Below, piece after piece: positions 1 to 11,666 of a stretch of 64,000 nucleotides of DNA. Each line of letters begins with the position of its first letter. The first letter of the stretch is position 1. Where the stretch lies: positions 1-64,000 of the forward strand of contig JADJIH010000023.1 in the NCBI GenBank assembly GCA_016707115.1, given 5' to 3'. Origin of the DNA: Ignavibacteriales bacterium. GTDB lineage: Bacteria; Bacteroidota; Ignavibacteria; Ignavibacteriales; Ignavibacteriaceae. The notes below the pieces were generated by a model, which was not told the origin of the DNA, did no database searches, and was given only the letters and a program-made list of their open reading frames with translations. A program made the translations under genes and the position numbers.

Positions 1-2681
1 AGTACCAGAAAATCCGGAAGCTTCAGCTTTCTGCAAGTGAGTTATCAAGCTGGGATTTACCAATGATAATGTTGGGCCGTTACCGTTTGGTAATGGAGTC
101 CATAATCCGCTTGATGAATATGTAACTTCACTCAACAGATTTCCGGAATTGTCTTTTAACATTATACGATCGCCGTCGCTGCCTTAACCAAAACTTATAT
201 TGTTCAAAACTTTATTTTGATTTGGATAAAGTATTTAAATTTTACTGTGTCTCTGCAAAGAACTAAATAATCATCTTTGCTCGAGAATTGTTCACTCCGG
301 GAAAATAAATTGATTTGCGTGTTATCCTCAGCAACAAATTTCCATCCTGAAATATCAACCGGCAGCATTATCTGGATTATAAAATTCCACCAGTCTTCTG
401 ATCAAAAACTGTTGAAGACTTATAATTAATTTCATTTATCACAATACAGGTTACGGTTAAATCTGCAGGCCCAAATACTGCTGTGAAAGTTGAGTTAGCA
501 GTTAGAACAACCGGGAAATTTCCGGAGATGTTGAACTGGATATGCCTTCCCATCTTGCAAATCTGTATCCCGGCATTGGCAGAGCTTTTATTTTTATTGG
601 AATGTTTTTTAAAGAAAATATTTGCCGATCCATTGTTCTTTATTTCCAACGTGTTAGTATATCTCATTTTTCCCCAACTCGGATTGTTTCTGCTGATAAC
701 TAATGAGTTCGATCCGCGAATACCAAACTTAGAATAAAAATGTCCTGTACCTGCTGGTCTATCAAATGCAAAAGTTTCTCATCAAATCAATAAGTTCCTG
801 CCAGCTATCGCCGAATGAAATTGATTGCGGCCCATCGCTTTCTTTATGTCTTGGAATTTCTGAGGCAATATTGTTTGCCAGACCTATCTATTACCGCTAA
901 AACATGATTCGGTTCAAACGTAGTATAACATGCGTGGCAAAGCGCTGTATAAATTCATTTTAAAATCAGGATTATCAAGAAGCTTTCTTAACATTAATGT
1001 AGACCATGGTGGATTCGGCCAATCAGGACCATTTGTTGCCGTTGCTTGTGCAAGCGTATTGTTGGTTGTTGCTAGCCCTGTGCATTTCCGCCGAATGTAA
1101 AATCAAGATCATATATCATCCAGCGCCATTTGGAGCCGGCAGTTCTTTCACGCCATAGCTTCATATTCGATCCGGGCCAATCGCCATTTGCTGCATAGAT
1201 TTGTGCAATCTGGTAATCAATATATTCATCCATATCTACAAGTCGATTTTTATATATTCATAATTAGTGGCATTAGCCCATATTATTTGTTGAAAGAAAA
1301 TTAATCATCTCGTTATAAGCCACCAGATCGCCATTGTTACTGAACGACCTTTTGCGAATTTCGATAATATCTAAATTGTCTTTATTTACTCCGTGATGAC
1401 AAAACACATAATGTTCATTAAACTTTTCTCTGATATTATGAATTCCCCAGTACTCACCATTAATAAATAATATAGATGGGCGATAATCCTGGTAATCTAA
1501 TTTCATTCCCTGTTCAATTAATGTTTGCACCATTCCACCCTGAACATAGTGCGCCACCAATCCTGCCCGGAACTGCGAAGGATAAATTATTGTATTCGTA
1601 AACAGGAATATCATCAAACAAACGATAGCGTAATTTATCATTTCCGTATTCCCCTCTAAAAGTAAAATCCTAAAGATTTTTCAGGGATACAAGCAGCTGC
1701 AGCCTCCAAATATTTTAACGCCTGTGTTAACTCTGAATGCAAGAGATTTATCAAACTCAAAAAATTCTAAACTAACCGGTCTTTCCCAATCCTGATTCCA
1801 GTTTCTTGGTGCGTTGCTGCAATTACCGACTATTCCGTTTGTCCCGATAACTTATAAATTCCTGAGGTGTCGCTAAAAAATTTGCCGGATCAGTAACTAA
1901 AGAAAAACCGGAAGGTCCTGTTGTTTCATTAATAAAATATGTTCTTGTTTCTGTTAGACTTGGAGTATATCCATCTTTAAACGCAGGAATCTCACTACCG
2001 TTGTTGAATCTACTTGTAATGAGGTTGAGTAAATATCGCTTGAAGTATTTGGAATTGTGCCATCTGATGTAAATCGTATAGTTACATTCTGTAAACTGTG
2101 TGATGCTGAAACAGTTATTGATGATGAGTAAAATCCGCTTTGGGTTGAAATTGAAGGAACGGGAAGGATATTAAAATCCCGGATTCAAGATTTACAGCAC
2201 CAGGTGTGGCTGGAGAAATTTAAACCAATTATTAGTCCCGTTTGGAAACCTGCCCATCGAAACATCTGTTTGCTGCAAACCATATGTTAATGTATCAATA
2301 AGCTGAACAGACGGATCAAATAATCCAATGCTTTCACCATCCGCACTTAGTTTAAAGTTTGCGTGATTCCCACTATTTGCATCATCCGCCCAGATTAAAA
2401 CATATCCGGGCTTCTACTATTAAATCATATTGTATTTTAAACTTTTTGAGGCTGAGACAAATTATCTGTTATATAATAATCTTTTAAGTTGATTGAAGTT
2501 GAACCGGAATTGTAAACTCAATCCAATCGGCATAGTTGTTTAAATCGGGATCAGTAATCGTTGTGGCATTTGACGCCATAAACTCATTGAGGAAAAGGTT
2601 TTGAGCAAACAAACTGATTTAAAAGCGAGAATGAAAGAGTATAAAGAAAGATATATTGAAGGATAAAAATAAAGTTTTCAT
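1..2681 (-). pseudogene. Frameshifted CotH-kinase / lamin-tail secreted protein (3' part off window)
   Basis: The start codon is at 2681 and opens a signal-peptide-like segment (MKTLFLSFNISFFILF) that soon hits a stop. Homology then continues in other frames. Around 2330-2600 there is a lamin-tail-like stretch (LNEFMASNATTITDPDLNNYADWIE). A CotH kinase-like core follows at about 950-1650 (YRPSILFINGEYWGIHNIREKF at 1440-1510; PDWPNPPWSTLMLRKLLDNPDF near 1000; FEPNHVLAVID near 900). A second lamin-tail domain lies at 1-480 (VINEINYKSS, FYNPDNAA, SGNLLSEVTYSSSGLWTP). This layout is typical of large T9SS-exported CotH proteins of Ignavibacteria. At least five frame changes are needed, yet the codons between them remain coding, so sequencing indels are plausible. 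The C-terminus lies beyond position 1. Confidence 0.75.
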
Positions 2682-2772
2682 TTAAGTATTCATTTTAATT
2701 TGTACTATTAAAATACTTAATATGATCTTAATATTAACTGTAAGAAAAGAAGCTTTGTTTTATTACAAAAAA

Positions 2773-2893
2773 GAGGCAGTCTTAAAAGAAGAATTTATCT
2801 GTCATTCCCGTGACAACGGGAATCTAGAACCCATAATACAAATGGATTTCCACTTTCGTGGAAAATGACAATTCAGTATTTTAAGACAGCCTC
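2773..2893. repeat. Nested inverted-repeat element (MITE/REP-like)
   Basis: The outer arms GAGGCAGTCTTAAAA (2773-2787) and TTTTAAGACAGCCTC (2879-2893) are inverted repeats with one mismatch. Inside, GTCATT (2801) pairs with AATGAC (2864), and ATTCCCG pairs with CGGGAAT. The inner GTCATTCCCG...CGGGAATC motif recurs at 40740. It lies between two convergent-to-tandem minus-strand genes and may also act as a terminator. No protein is encoded inside. Confidence 0.6.
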
Positions 2894-2912
2894 AATAAAT
2901 TGTTATTCAAAG

Positions 2913-3709
2913 TTATTTCAACAAAATCATCTTTTGTTTCGATAAAATTATCAGCCTTTTAACTGATAATAATATACACCTGGACTTAATTGAAATCCGC
3001 TTGTTGTAAATTGTTCACTATAACTTCCTGCAGATCTGTATTCATCCACAAGAGTTGCAACTTCTTTACCTGCTGCATCATAAATCTTTAATGTTTGATG
3101 ACTGCCGACCGAAGAGTTCCAACTTATCATTGTGCTGGGATTAAATGGGTTTGGATAATTCTGATTCAGAGCAAAATCAGTAACAACAACATTATCATCG
3201 TTTATAGAGGATGGTTCATTAATTACGTGTACAACAAACTTCTGTCCAAAATTCCATCGATCTTGTGAGTTATTAAATCCATCTCCGTTTACACTGTTAC
3301 CTGCTGAGAAAATTGTATCGGTATATACCTGATTTGCAGCAGTAAAATTAAAGGTCCAGCTTACTGATCCTCCAGAAAATGTTTTCGGGTTTGTGTGTGT
3401 AAGTTCTGATAACATTAATTGTGATGATGCGTCAACAGGACTTAACGTTCCAAGAAATGATGCAATATTAAATCCACCTTGAACAGCGGGCCCTCCGGAT
3501 AATGTTATCTGATACTCGCCGGATTGTCCCTTTATTAATGTATCCGGACCGTGATCTGAACCTGAACTGAATTATCTCTCTGAACATTATGGCAGGTACA
3601 TCCAACACCATTTTTCGGTTCTTCCGACAATGCCGGTAAATTTTGAGATCCCTGCATAAATTAAAGCACCAAAAATAATCACAAGGAAAAACGTAGTAAT
3701 ATATTTCAT
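2913..3709 (-). pseudogene. Frameshifted choice-of-anchor V (reelin-like) protein with T9SS sorting domain
   Basis: The start is at 3709 after an AGGAGACAAA Shine-Dalgarno, followed by a signal peptide (MKYITTFFLVIIFGALIYAG). Next comes a cysteine motif GVGCTCHN, then SGEYQITLSGGP and NPKTFSGGSVSWTFNFTA with NGDGFNNSQDRW, which match the choice-of-anchor V / reelin-like family. The C-terminus carries a T9SS sorting domain (NQNYPNPFNPSTMISW, TLKIYDAAGKEVATLVDE). Two frame changes lie between 3540 and 3660. A third near 2951 and an A-run change near 2935 would restore ADNFIETKKMILLK and a stop at 2913. The longest intact stretch is 2951-3415. Likely a secreted, cell-surface-anchored protein of unknown role. 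Confidence 0.72.
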
Positions 3710-3936
3710 TTTGTCTCCTAATTAAACAAATTACGGGTTATACGTAGTAGTGACACAAAAGCATAAGGTGACAGGGTTTTTAATTTATTTTTTTGAGAGA
3801 AGAACAATAAGATCAAGTATTTTCTGATTAAGAAAAATTCAACGAATAAAAAGAAAATTGAGATTTATTAAATCATTCTTGCAGTAAACCAATTATATTT
3901 ACTTATAATATTTTGTTTTTACTGCAAAGGAACATA

Positions 3937-5168
3937 ATGAAACACGCTGCCGTGTATTACTCTTCAATTTTCACTTTATTTTGCTTCACTTTTTATTACT
4001 CAAAGATACAATAGATCAGCCCTTAGCTTCATCAACAACGCCAAGTGGTGAACAGATAGAAAATAGTAGGTTTGCAAAATTTGTAAATGAACTTAAAGAT
4101 TTACCTGTTGATCAGCGTTCAGTTGTAATAAAGAATTTTATTATTGATTATCCTGTCTCACCGATTATTGAAAATAGCCTTGCCTGCTTTTATTGGTATG
4201 GTAAAGCTTCTGCCGTTTTAATTAATGGTGATATTCAGGCCGGATGGACAAAACCCGATACAATGGAATCAATTTCTTGCGGTGATGAGAAATTATTTTA
4301 TAGAATCTATTCACTGCCCGCCGATGCTCGTGTAGATTATCAATTTATTGTTGATGGAACAATAATAACAGACCCACGTAATCCCATCATTACTCCAAGC
4401 GGATTTGGACTTCATTCACAATGTGCAATGCCAATGTTTAAATCAGATAGTGTGCTTCTGCATCGTGCAGATATTCTTTATGGAACGATTGATAGTCTTT
4501 TCTTTCAAAGCAAACAAACATCTATACAGCCTCGGTCATTAAAAATATATAAACCGGCTAATTATGATTCGCTTAATTCATTACCTGCTTTGTATGTTAA
4601 TGATGGATTTAAAGCAATTGATTATTGTTCTTATATAAACGTACTAGATAATTTGATTGCAGATAAGAAAATAAAACCTGTGCTGGTTGTGTTTCTGGAT
4701 TTTGTTAAGAGCGATCAGGATTATTTCTTAAACAAAACAGATGAATATTTTACTGCTGTTTGCAACGAGCTCGTTCCTTTTATTGATGCAAAGTATAATA
4801 CATCTAAACAAGCTAAAGATAGGGTATTGGCTGGAATTTCAGGTGGAGCACATATTTCACTTTTAACTGCGCTTAAAAGACCCGATGTATGTTTAAATGC
4901 TGCGGGACAATCACCAACAACTACTGAGGAACTTTTTGATGCTATTGATTCTGCATCTAAACATAGACAGACTAAAAAGATGCTTAAGTTATATTTTGAT
5001 GTTGGCAGGTTTGATCTTGTACAAAGTGGAATTGACAATAATTCATTTCTTTATGCAAATCAGTTGCTCAGCAAAGAATTGAAAAACGCCGGCATCAATC
5101 ACATCTTTAATGTTTTTAATGACGGACATGAATGGGCAAGTTGGCGCGAAAGAATTGACACGAATTAA
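3937..5168 (+). CDS. Secreted alpha/beta-hydrolase, Fes/enterochelin-esterase-like (frameshift in signal peptide)
   Basis: The open frame from 3981 has an N-terminal beta-sandwich (early-set/CBM48-like, including YRIYSLPADARVDYQFIVDG) followed by an esterase domain. The nucleophile elbow is GISGGAH, and the likely catalytic histidine is in NDGHEWASWRERI at the C-terminus. This order matches Fes-like esterases and the esterase D superfamily. The probable true start is ATG 3937, giving a hydrophobic leader, but a T-run near 3985 breaks that frame, so the annotated frame opens inside the leader. The substrate cannot be deduced. It stands alone on the plus strand. Confidence 0.8.
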
Positions 5169-5207
5169 TTTGTTTTTTTAATAAGTAAAGGAAGATTCAA
5201 AAACACC

Positions 5208-6584
5208 GTGACATCAATTTACCCGCAGCCGCCAGCAAAGTTAATTCTGTTTATTACAACACTTACCGCATTTATGACTGCTTTTATGGGTTCATCAATT
5301 AATATTGCATTACCCGTAATTGGTATAGAGCTTAATTCAAATGCAATCATGTTGAGCTAGCTTTCCACATCTTATCTTGTTACAACTGCAGACTTCTATT
5401 ACCTGCTGGAAGATTGACAGATATTTTGGACGGACAAAATTTTTTAATGGGGTATAATTTTATTTACAATTGGCTCTCTTTTAAGCGGCATAGCACCTAG
5501 TACAATAACCCTTTTATTGTTTAGAATATTACAGGGAGTTGGTTCATCCTTTATTTTCAGCAGTTCAACAGCATTGCTCGTTAGTGTGTATCCCCAATCA
5601 GACAGAGGTAAAGTGTTGGGGATAAATACTGCCGCTGTTTATATCGGACTTTCATCGGGTCCTTTTTTAGGCGGAATAATTACTCATAATTTAACCTGGC
5701 GCGGAATCTTTTTTATTAATGCTTTGTTGGAATAGCTCTGATAATTTTAACCTGGGTTTATCTAAAGCACGAATGGCAGGAAATACAGGTCCATAAATAT
5801 GATTACAGGGCGCCGTAATTTATATTTTTCAATACTGCTATTAATGTTATCCGTTTCACTATTCCCAAAACCCTTAGGTTTTGTTTTACTTATATCGTTA
5901 ATAAGTTTTCTAACATTTTATTTTACAGAACGTGTAACAAACGATCCTATTTTTAAATACTGAACTGTTTAGTTCAAACAGAACCTTCTCTCTTTCAAAT
6001 CTTGCGGCCCTTATAAACTACAGCGCAACTTATGCAATAAGTTTTTAATGAGTTTTATCTGCAGAACATCAAGAATTTAACTCCGCAAGATGCAGGAATA
6101 ATTTTAATAACACAGCCTGTGCTGCAAGCATTATTTTCTCCGATTGCTGGCAAATTATCTGATAAAACCGAACCGAGATTTGTTGCTTCAGCAGGAATGT
6201 TTTTACCCACAATAGGATTAGTTTTCTTCTGCTTTTTGAATACAGATACAAGTTATACTTTTATTGTAGCCAACCTTGCAATGATGGGTCTTGGGTTTGC
6301 ATTATTTTCATCACCGAACGTAAACGCGATAATGAGTTCAGTTGATAAAAAACACTATGGGGTTGCTTCATCAACACTTGCTTCGATGCGAATGATCGGA
6401 CAGATGCTTTCTATGGAATCGTAATAGTAATTTTCAGCATCTTCATTTGAAGTGAAAGGATAAGTTCGGTAAACCAGGATGCCTTTTAAATAAGCGCACA
6501 TACGGCATTTATTTTATTCAGTGTTTTATGTTTGTTGGAATATTCGCTTCACTTGCAAGAGGAAAAATTCACAACAATAAATAA
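5208..6584 (+). pseudogene. Frameshifted MFS drug exporter, DHA2 (14-TM) type
   Basis: The start is GTG 5208. TAFMTAFMGSSINIALPVIG is the usual first helix of EmrB/QacA-type exporters. The motif A/C region continues in other frames: FRILQGVGSSFIFSSSTALL (5517-5735), WRGIFFINALL, and C-terminal helices at 6119-6424 (SPIAGKLSDKTEPR, GVASSTLASMRMIGQ). The end ...SLARGKIHNNK stops at 6584. It carries an in-frame TAG at 5358-5360, where family members have Trp, plus several frame changes. A proton-driven multidrug exporter of the inner membrane is the ancestral role; as read, it is not expressible. Confidence 0.75.
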
Positions 6585-6655
6585 GCTGTAATAAATATGG
6601 ACAATATATTTGCTTATTTTGTGTGTGCGTTTTAAAACATTATAAGAGGATTCGT

Positions 6656-7647
6656 ATGAATAATCTTAATTCAATGATCACCGCTGCATCTGGTGCTATA
6701 GAATATATTTTACTCCAGCAGCAAAAGATAAAGTACTTATTCTTACTGATAGTTTTTCTTTATCCATAGCCGAAGCATTTAAAAGGCATTAAGTATAAAA
6801 GGATGTTTTGTCGAATCTTATGAGATTAATAATAATGACCGCCCATTAAAGAAATTCCTCCGAACTCAAAAAATGTTACCGGGCAAAACAATTGTTCTCA
6901 ACATAATAAAAGCATATCCGGAAGAAATTGCGTTTCGCATTAAGTGGATATTTAAAGTTGAAGAGAACAAACTCATAAAGATGGAGCATATGCCCGGTAT
7001 AACGGCGGATATGATGCTTCGCTCCGTTAATGTTGATTTTTACAAAATGAAAAATACAGCCAACCTTCTTATAAATAAATTAATGGGTGCTGCCCAACTT
7101 CATATTACCACAGAAGACGGAACTGATTTATTTCTTGGAATTAAAGACAGAATCTTTTCGGCTGATATTGGAACATCAGAAGGCGAAATGTGCAATCTGC
7201 CTTGCGGTGAAGTTTATTGCGCGCCAATTGAAACAGAAGGTGATGGTGTGGTTGTTTTTTAATGCGAGCATCGGTGATATTGGTATGTTAACACATCCAT
7301 TAAAAGTTTTTTTGAGCCATGGAAAAATCAAAAGGTTTGAAAGTGAAAATGAAGAACTAATAAAAAGAATTACAGCTCTAACAGATGTTGATGATGATGC
7401 CAAAGTAATTGGTGAGCTTGGTATTGGTGTTAATCCCGGCGCACACATTACTGGTAATATGCTGGAAGATGAAAAAGCGATTGGAACAGCGCATATTGCT
7501 TTTGGTAATAATGCTGATTTTCCGGGAGGTGGAAAAAACAACTCCAGAATTCACAGAGACTATTTATTCTTCAGACCTACAATCCAAGTAACATATACAG
7601 ATGGAAAAAAAACTCTTATAATGAAAAATGGAGAAATGATTTTATGA
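6656..7647 (+). pseudogene. Frameshifted M29-family metallo-aminopeptidase (AmpS/PepS type)
   Basis: Reading across frames gives a leader from ATG 6656 (SMITAASGAIEYILLQQ), then an intact stretch from 6873 and another ending at 7647. The metal-site motifs of family M29 are visible: GEVYCAPIETEGDG, GTAHIAFGNN and NNSRIHRDYLF, with the gene ending in LIMKNGEMIL. M29 enzymes are cytosolic dimetal aminopeptidases that remove N-terminal residues from peptides. Breaks fall near 6720-6790 and at about 7258, where the frame shifts at a T-run. Otherwise full length. Confidence 0.75.
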
Positions 7648-7661
7648 TGGTTTTCTCTTTT

Positions 7662-9616
7662 CTAAAACTTAAACCCGATCAGGTTCCAGGTATTCATAAA
7701 CCAAACTGACGTTATACACACAAGCAAAAACACTGCATACAAAGGAATTGCAACTTTTGCGATACTTCCTCTTTTTATCTCAACAATAAATTTAAATGTA
7801 AAACCACAGAGTAAGCACAATAAAAATAAACGGCAGTATCTGGAGTAAATAAAAATACCATGGCATTCCATATGGGGAAAACCAATTAGCTGCTCCAGTG
7901 GATTTGTAATTACATTCATTATCAACCCAAACACCAAAGATAAACCAAATAGACATTTGATATTTTTCTGTGAGTATAAATAGTCTGCTTTTTTGTAATA
8001 ACAGATTTCTTAAGTTTACTCTTTATAGATAAATATAAACCGGACAATGCTACTAAAGTAAAAATTAAGGTGACTGCTAAGAAAATAATTCTCTGCGTTT
8101 TTATTGTATATAACAATGGGGTTTTTTCTAAGGCTGTTATTCCATCAGTAAACAAATGGGTTATGTTTCCACTTGCATCTTCTCTAAACTTAATATAATA
8201 GTCGTCATCTATTGATTGAAAAAAAAGCGGTTCAATCTGAATCAATCTTCTTTTCCTTACCGTAAAAATCATTCATCAGCAACATGCCTTTATCATTTTC
8301 CGGATCGGTAATTCATTGCCTGCAAAGGCCAAGCAGCAATCCTATTTTTGTAATCTCATTTCTAGAGTATCGCGTAAATCTGTAATCTCCAACAAAACGA
8401 TCCACGTTTTTATCGTACTCTGGAAGATTTGTTACAGGATATTTTATTTTTGATTCGGATTTTGAATAAGGAAAAAACATATTTATTATTTCATTAGAAA
8501 CAATTTCATTAAAATTTGAGTTGTAACCGTTTATCGCAATGAACACGCCAAGATGCAATTCAGGAAACAATCTTAAAAGGGTGAGAATATGGGATATCCG
8601 CCTCCGTGAGATAAAAGTTTTGTACCGGAGTATTCCTCAATCATAAAACCGTAACCAGATGCAGTGTGAAGTTTGGGATGATGAGTAAATTGAACAGATT
8701 GCATTTCTGCCATTAACGCATTATCAACTATCTGCTTTCCGTTAAATCTTCCTCTCCGCAATTGCATTATCATAAAGTTTGAAAATTCATTTACGGTTGT
8801 TAGCATTTGCCCTGCGGGATAGTCATTTAAAAAATCAAATGGAAACTCAATTTGCTTTCCATTTATATAAACATACCCTTATATATTCATCTTTAAATTC
8901 TTTTTTTATTCTGAAAGAACTTTTTTCCATACCAAGTGGTAAGAAAAGATTTTCAATTACATACTCTTCAAAATCTTTTCCTGTAATCTCTTCAACTAAT
9001 AATGCTGCCAGAGCCATTCCCATATTTGAATAGCTGTAAACTTCTCCCGGCGGCATAATTTGTTCCGGTAAGCGCTTCTGTAATAATTCACCAAGCGGCA
9101 TCGATTCAGTTTCACTTCTCGCTGATTTACCAATATAAAAATCATCAAATCCTGCTGTATGTGTTAAAAGATGTGCAACTGTTATTGGTTTACCGAATTT
9201 ATTTTCAACTTTAAACCTTTTTAAATACTTATTTATATCCGTGTTAAAATCAATCAACCCTTTTTCCTTAAGCATAATCATAGTTGTTGCAACAACAATC
9301 TTGCACACTGAAGCTGTTCGAAAAAGAGTTCTTTGCGGATCAACTAATTTTTGTTTTCAAGATCTGAATAACCATATCCTTTTGAAAAAGCAATGGAGCT
9401 ATCATTAACAATTGAAATTCCGCAACCTATAATGTTTTGTTCTTTCATTAAAGATGTGATAAGAGAATCTAGAAATGGTTCAATGTTTTCTTTTGTAAAA
9501 TATGGGGTGCTTTCTGTTTTTATCTGAGCAGATGTTATTGGACCAATGATAAGTGATAAAAATAAAGCAAGAAGAATTAATTGGTGTTTATTTAAAAACA
9601 GGTAACCGATTTTCAT
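7662..9616 (-). pseudogene. Frameshifted serine beta-lactamase-like hydrolase with C-terminal membrane domain
   Basis: A signal peptide starts at 9616. The class C-like catalytic set is complete when read across frames: SVCK (S-x-x-K) near 9305, YSN (VYSYSNMGMAL) near 9030 and HGG (LLSHGGGYPIF) near 8600. After about 8280 the sequence becomes hydrophobic, with four predicted helices (IIFLAVTLIFTLVALSGLYL and others) to 7662, a layout known in Bacteroidota serine hydrolases. Breaks occur near 9340, 8850, 8570, 8300 and 7930. Such proteins are penicillin-binding-protein/esterase relatives, and resistance function cannot be inferred. Confidence 0.75.
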
Positions 9617-9756
9617 AAAATAATCCGGATAAGGGTTACAAAATTTTTTTATTTACTGTGTAAAGTTATATAATGATTTTTGATTCTGCGAAATTGGGTT
9701 TTAGATAAAATATATTTTTTATTTGGTGAGTTATTGCCGGTACTTTAAAGTAAACA

Positions 9757-9808
9757 ACACACCACCATTAAATTTTTTCCGCCCTTTAAGCAATAAATGG
9801 TGGTGTGT
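9757..9808. terminator. Perfect 13-bp inverted repeat, probable terminator
   Basis: ACACACCACCATT (9757-9769) and AATGGTGGTGTGT (9796-9808) are perfect inverted repeats around a 26-nt loop that contains a T-run. It lies just downstream of the minus-strand flavodoxin gene (stop at 9824) and downstream of nothing on the plus strand, so termination of the flavodoxin transcript is the simplest role. Confidence 0.55.
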
Positions 9809-9823
9809 GGTCTAACTAAAAAT

Positions 9824-10244
9824 TTAGCCTATAAAATCATTCAGCGCCATCTGATCAGAAATAGAAAGCGAACCATCTCTTGATACAAAAGCAAACTCTA
9901 GGTTTTTTGTTTTTTCTTTAAGATATTTTTTCATGCTTCTTAAGATACCGCCTGAAAAAAGTTTATAAGTAGTAAACATCGCTGTTTTTATACCCTCGAG
10001 TGCAGGTAGTCTTTTTACAAATGTTCGCCATTCATCATCAGGCTGAGCAATTGAAAACAGAGATCCATTACGCCAGCCGCTTAATAAAAGATAATCTGCT
10101 TCTTCTAGTTTCCTAGGTTCAAAATTGTTTATAGGCATAAGCTCCGCGGTTAGTCCTCTCTTATTAAGGAACTGTGCAATTTCTTCGCCGTATTTTTTTG
10201 TTGCCGTGTTTTTACTCTGAAAAACTATTAACGCCTTTTTTCAT
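9824..10244 (-). pseudogene. Frameshifted flavodoxin-like protein
   Basis: From ATG 10244, correcting one indel in the first ten codons gives LIVFQSKNTATKKYGEEIAQ, an FMN-binding loop-like N-terminus (the usual T/S-G-N-T is changed to SKNTATKKYG). The rest is intact from 10138: EADYLLLSGWRNGSLFSIAQ, LPALEGIKTAMFTTYKLF and a C-terminal DGSLSISDQMALNDFIG. Length of about 139 aa fits short-chain flavodoxins. It would be a cytosolic electron carrier. No redox partner lies next to it. The family call rests on overall pattern and is moderate. Confidence 0.6.
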
Positions 10245-10558
10245 ATCACACCTTTGTTATAATTACTGTGTGCAACGTAAAACTATGACTGGCAAAACTC
10301 AATTAAGTTGGTATGGGTGGATATTTTTAATGATATGTCTGCCCAAATGTGCTTTGGATCAGATGAGTGAAAAGGAAATCTCTTTGCTTGTACTCTGTAT
10401 GGATAATAATTTTAATAGTTAGAACACTATAGAATCCATTTATTAAAAAGCTGGTGTTAGGCAATAGCTAAAACTTTACTATTTTTATGTAATGATTCTT
10501 GGTTTTATCTGAAAGCAATTTTTAATTTATTATATTCATCACTTCAGAAGGAATTAAA
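10245..10558. other. Intergenic, no supported gene
   Basis: This gap of about 310 bases between the flavodoxin and the DUF4234 gene contains an open plus-strand frame (overlapping 10174-10422) without family resemblance and antisense to the flavodoxin start. I see no hairpin or RNA gene in it. Confidence 0.4.
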
Positions 10559-10884
10559 ATGATCAAAAAAGAAATCTTGGTGCCCAAATTGGTTTAATGA
10601 TTATAACCTTTGGTATTTATTCAATCTATTGGTTCTTTAAAATTTCCGAGGAAATGAAGTATGTGGGTAAAGATGTTGAAGCATCTCCTGCATTATGGAC
10701 TGTTTTGCTTTTTGTACCTATAGCTAATTTCTGGTCATACTATAAATTTTCTGAACTGTATGAAAAAGTATCCTCAGACAGTTTTAACAAGTGGTTGTTA
10801 TTCGTTTTGTGGATAGTGTTTGCACCTGCAGTTTGGTTTATCGTTCAAACAGAAATGAATAAAAAGCAGACCAGAATCTTATAA
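10559..10884 (+). CDS. DUF4234-family small membrane protein (one frameshift near start)
   Basis: After an AGAAGGAATTAAA Shine-Dalgarno, ATG 10559 begins M-I-K-K; an A-run at about 10565 has lost one base, after which the sequence reads RNLGAQIGLMIITFGIYSIY. FGIYSIYWFFKISEEM, FWSYYKFSELYEKV and three hydrophobic segments are typical of DUF4234, a family of short inner-membrane proteins of unknown function. About 107 aa when corrected. A strong terminator follows at 10922. Confidence 0.75.
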
Positions 10885-10921
10885 GAAATATTTAATTAGC
10901 CGCCAATCGGTTTATGTAGTA

Positions 10922-10952
10922 AAGCCTTCCATATAGTGGAAGGCTTTTTTGT
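10922..10952 (+). terminator. Rho-independent terminator of DUF4234 gene
   Basis: AAGCCTTCC, a 7-nt loop, GGAAGGCTT and a run of T form a classic intrinsic terminator about 40 bases after the DUF4234 stop codon. Confidence 0.85.
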
Positions 10953-11001
10953 AAAAGAATGTGTTTGTGATTTTAGTTTATTATTAAAATAATTTTAAGA
11001 G

Positions 11002-11411
11002 CTAATCTACAGTGTAATTACTATTTAGCATCCAGAAAGAAATTTCAGGCGGGCCTGCTAAAAAGTTTCGTGAATCATAATAAATTTCTGAAGATGCGTT
11101 GTGTTCATATGATCACCTTTATAGTATACTTCATCAGACCATTCTTCATATAGCAAAATATTTGTTTTGTCTGCCGGATCAACAAACATTTTAATGTTTA
11201 CAAAATGGGGTTCCTTTTACTTCAAGAATCAATGCATTTAGTGCAGTAAGTACTTCTGCTTGCTTTTCGGGCTGCGATTTATACTTTACCAATACTGTAA
11301 GATTGTTATTCTCATTATTAACAGATTCTGATTTCTGCTGTGCATAAGCAGATGTTAAAAGTGTTAACATTAAATAGCATAGCAAGGTTTTTTTATATTA
11401 CCCTTTCCCAT
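11002..11411 (-). pseudogene. Frameshifted secreted ABM-domain (quinol monooxygenase-like) protein
   Basis: The start at 11411 follows an AGGAGAGATC Shine-Dalgarno. A signal peptide ends in SAYAQQ. The antibiotic-biosynthesis-monooxygenase fold is recognisable across a break at about 11200: LTVLVKYKSQPEKQAEVLTA, then HFVNIKMFVDPADKTNILLY, EEWSDE and HMNTTHLQKF. The stop is at 11002 after MLNSNYTVD. Related proteins act on quinols or have unknown substrates; a periplasmic location is unusual. Two indels are needed, one in the leader. Confidence 0.7.
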
Positions 11412-11666
11412 ATGATCTCTCCTTATAGGTTTATGAATGAATAAGTAAACTCTTATAACTTGTCTGAGTCTGCAGGTAAAACGAATAATCTGTTAGTTAT
11501 TAATTTTAATTTATAAAAATGTTTTTCGGTCCGCAATTTTTTCAAACTATTATATTTCAAAACACGCCCCCTCCTATAATTTCCGGAACCATTTGTCATA
11601 ATTCTTATCAAAATTAATCAAACTAATTATTAATTTAGTTTCAGTCTTTAATAAAATTCTGCAAAG

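Noticed and set aside
7662..9616. Beta-lactam resistance gene
   Set aside because: The S-x-x-K, YSN and HGG motifs occur in many esterases and peptidase relatives; with the membrane domain and breaks, resistance cannot be claimed.
10174..10422. Plus-strand 82-aa gene with several cysteines
   Set aside because: It is antisense to the start of the flavodoxin gene, lacks a Shine-Dalgarno and family resemblance, and its open frame is short enough to be chance.
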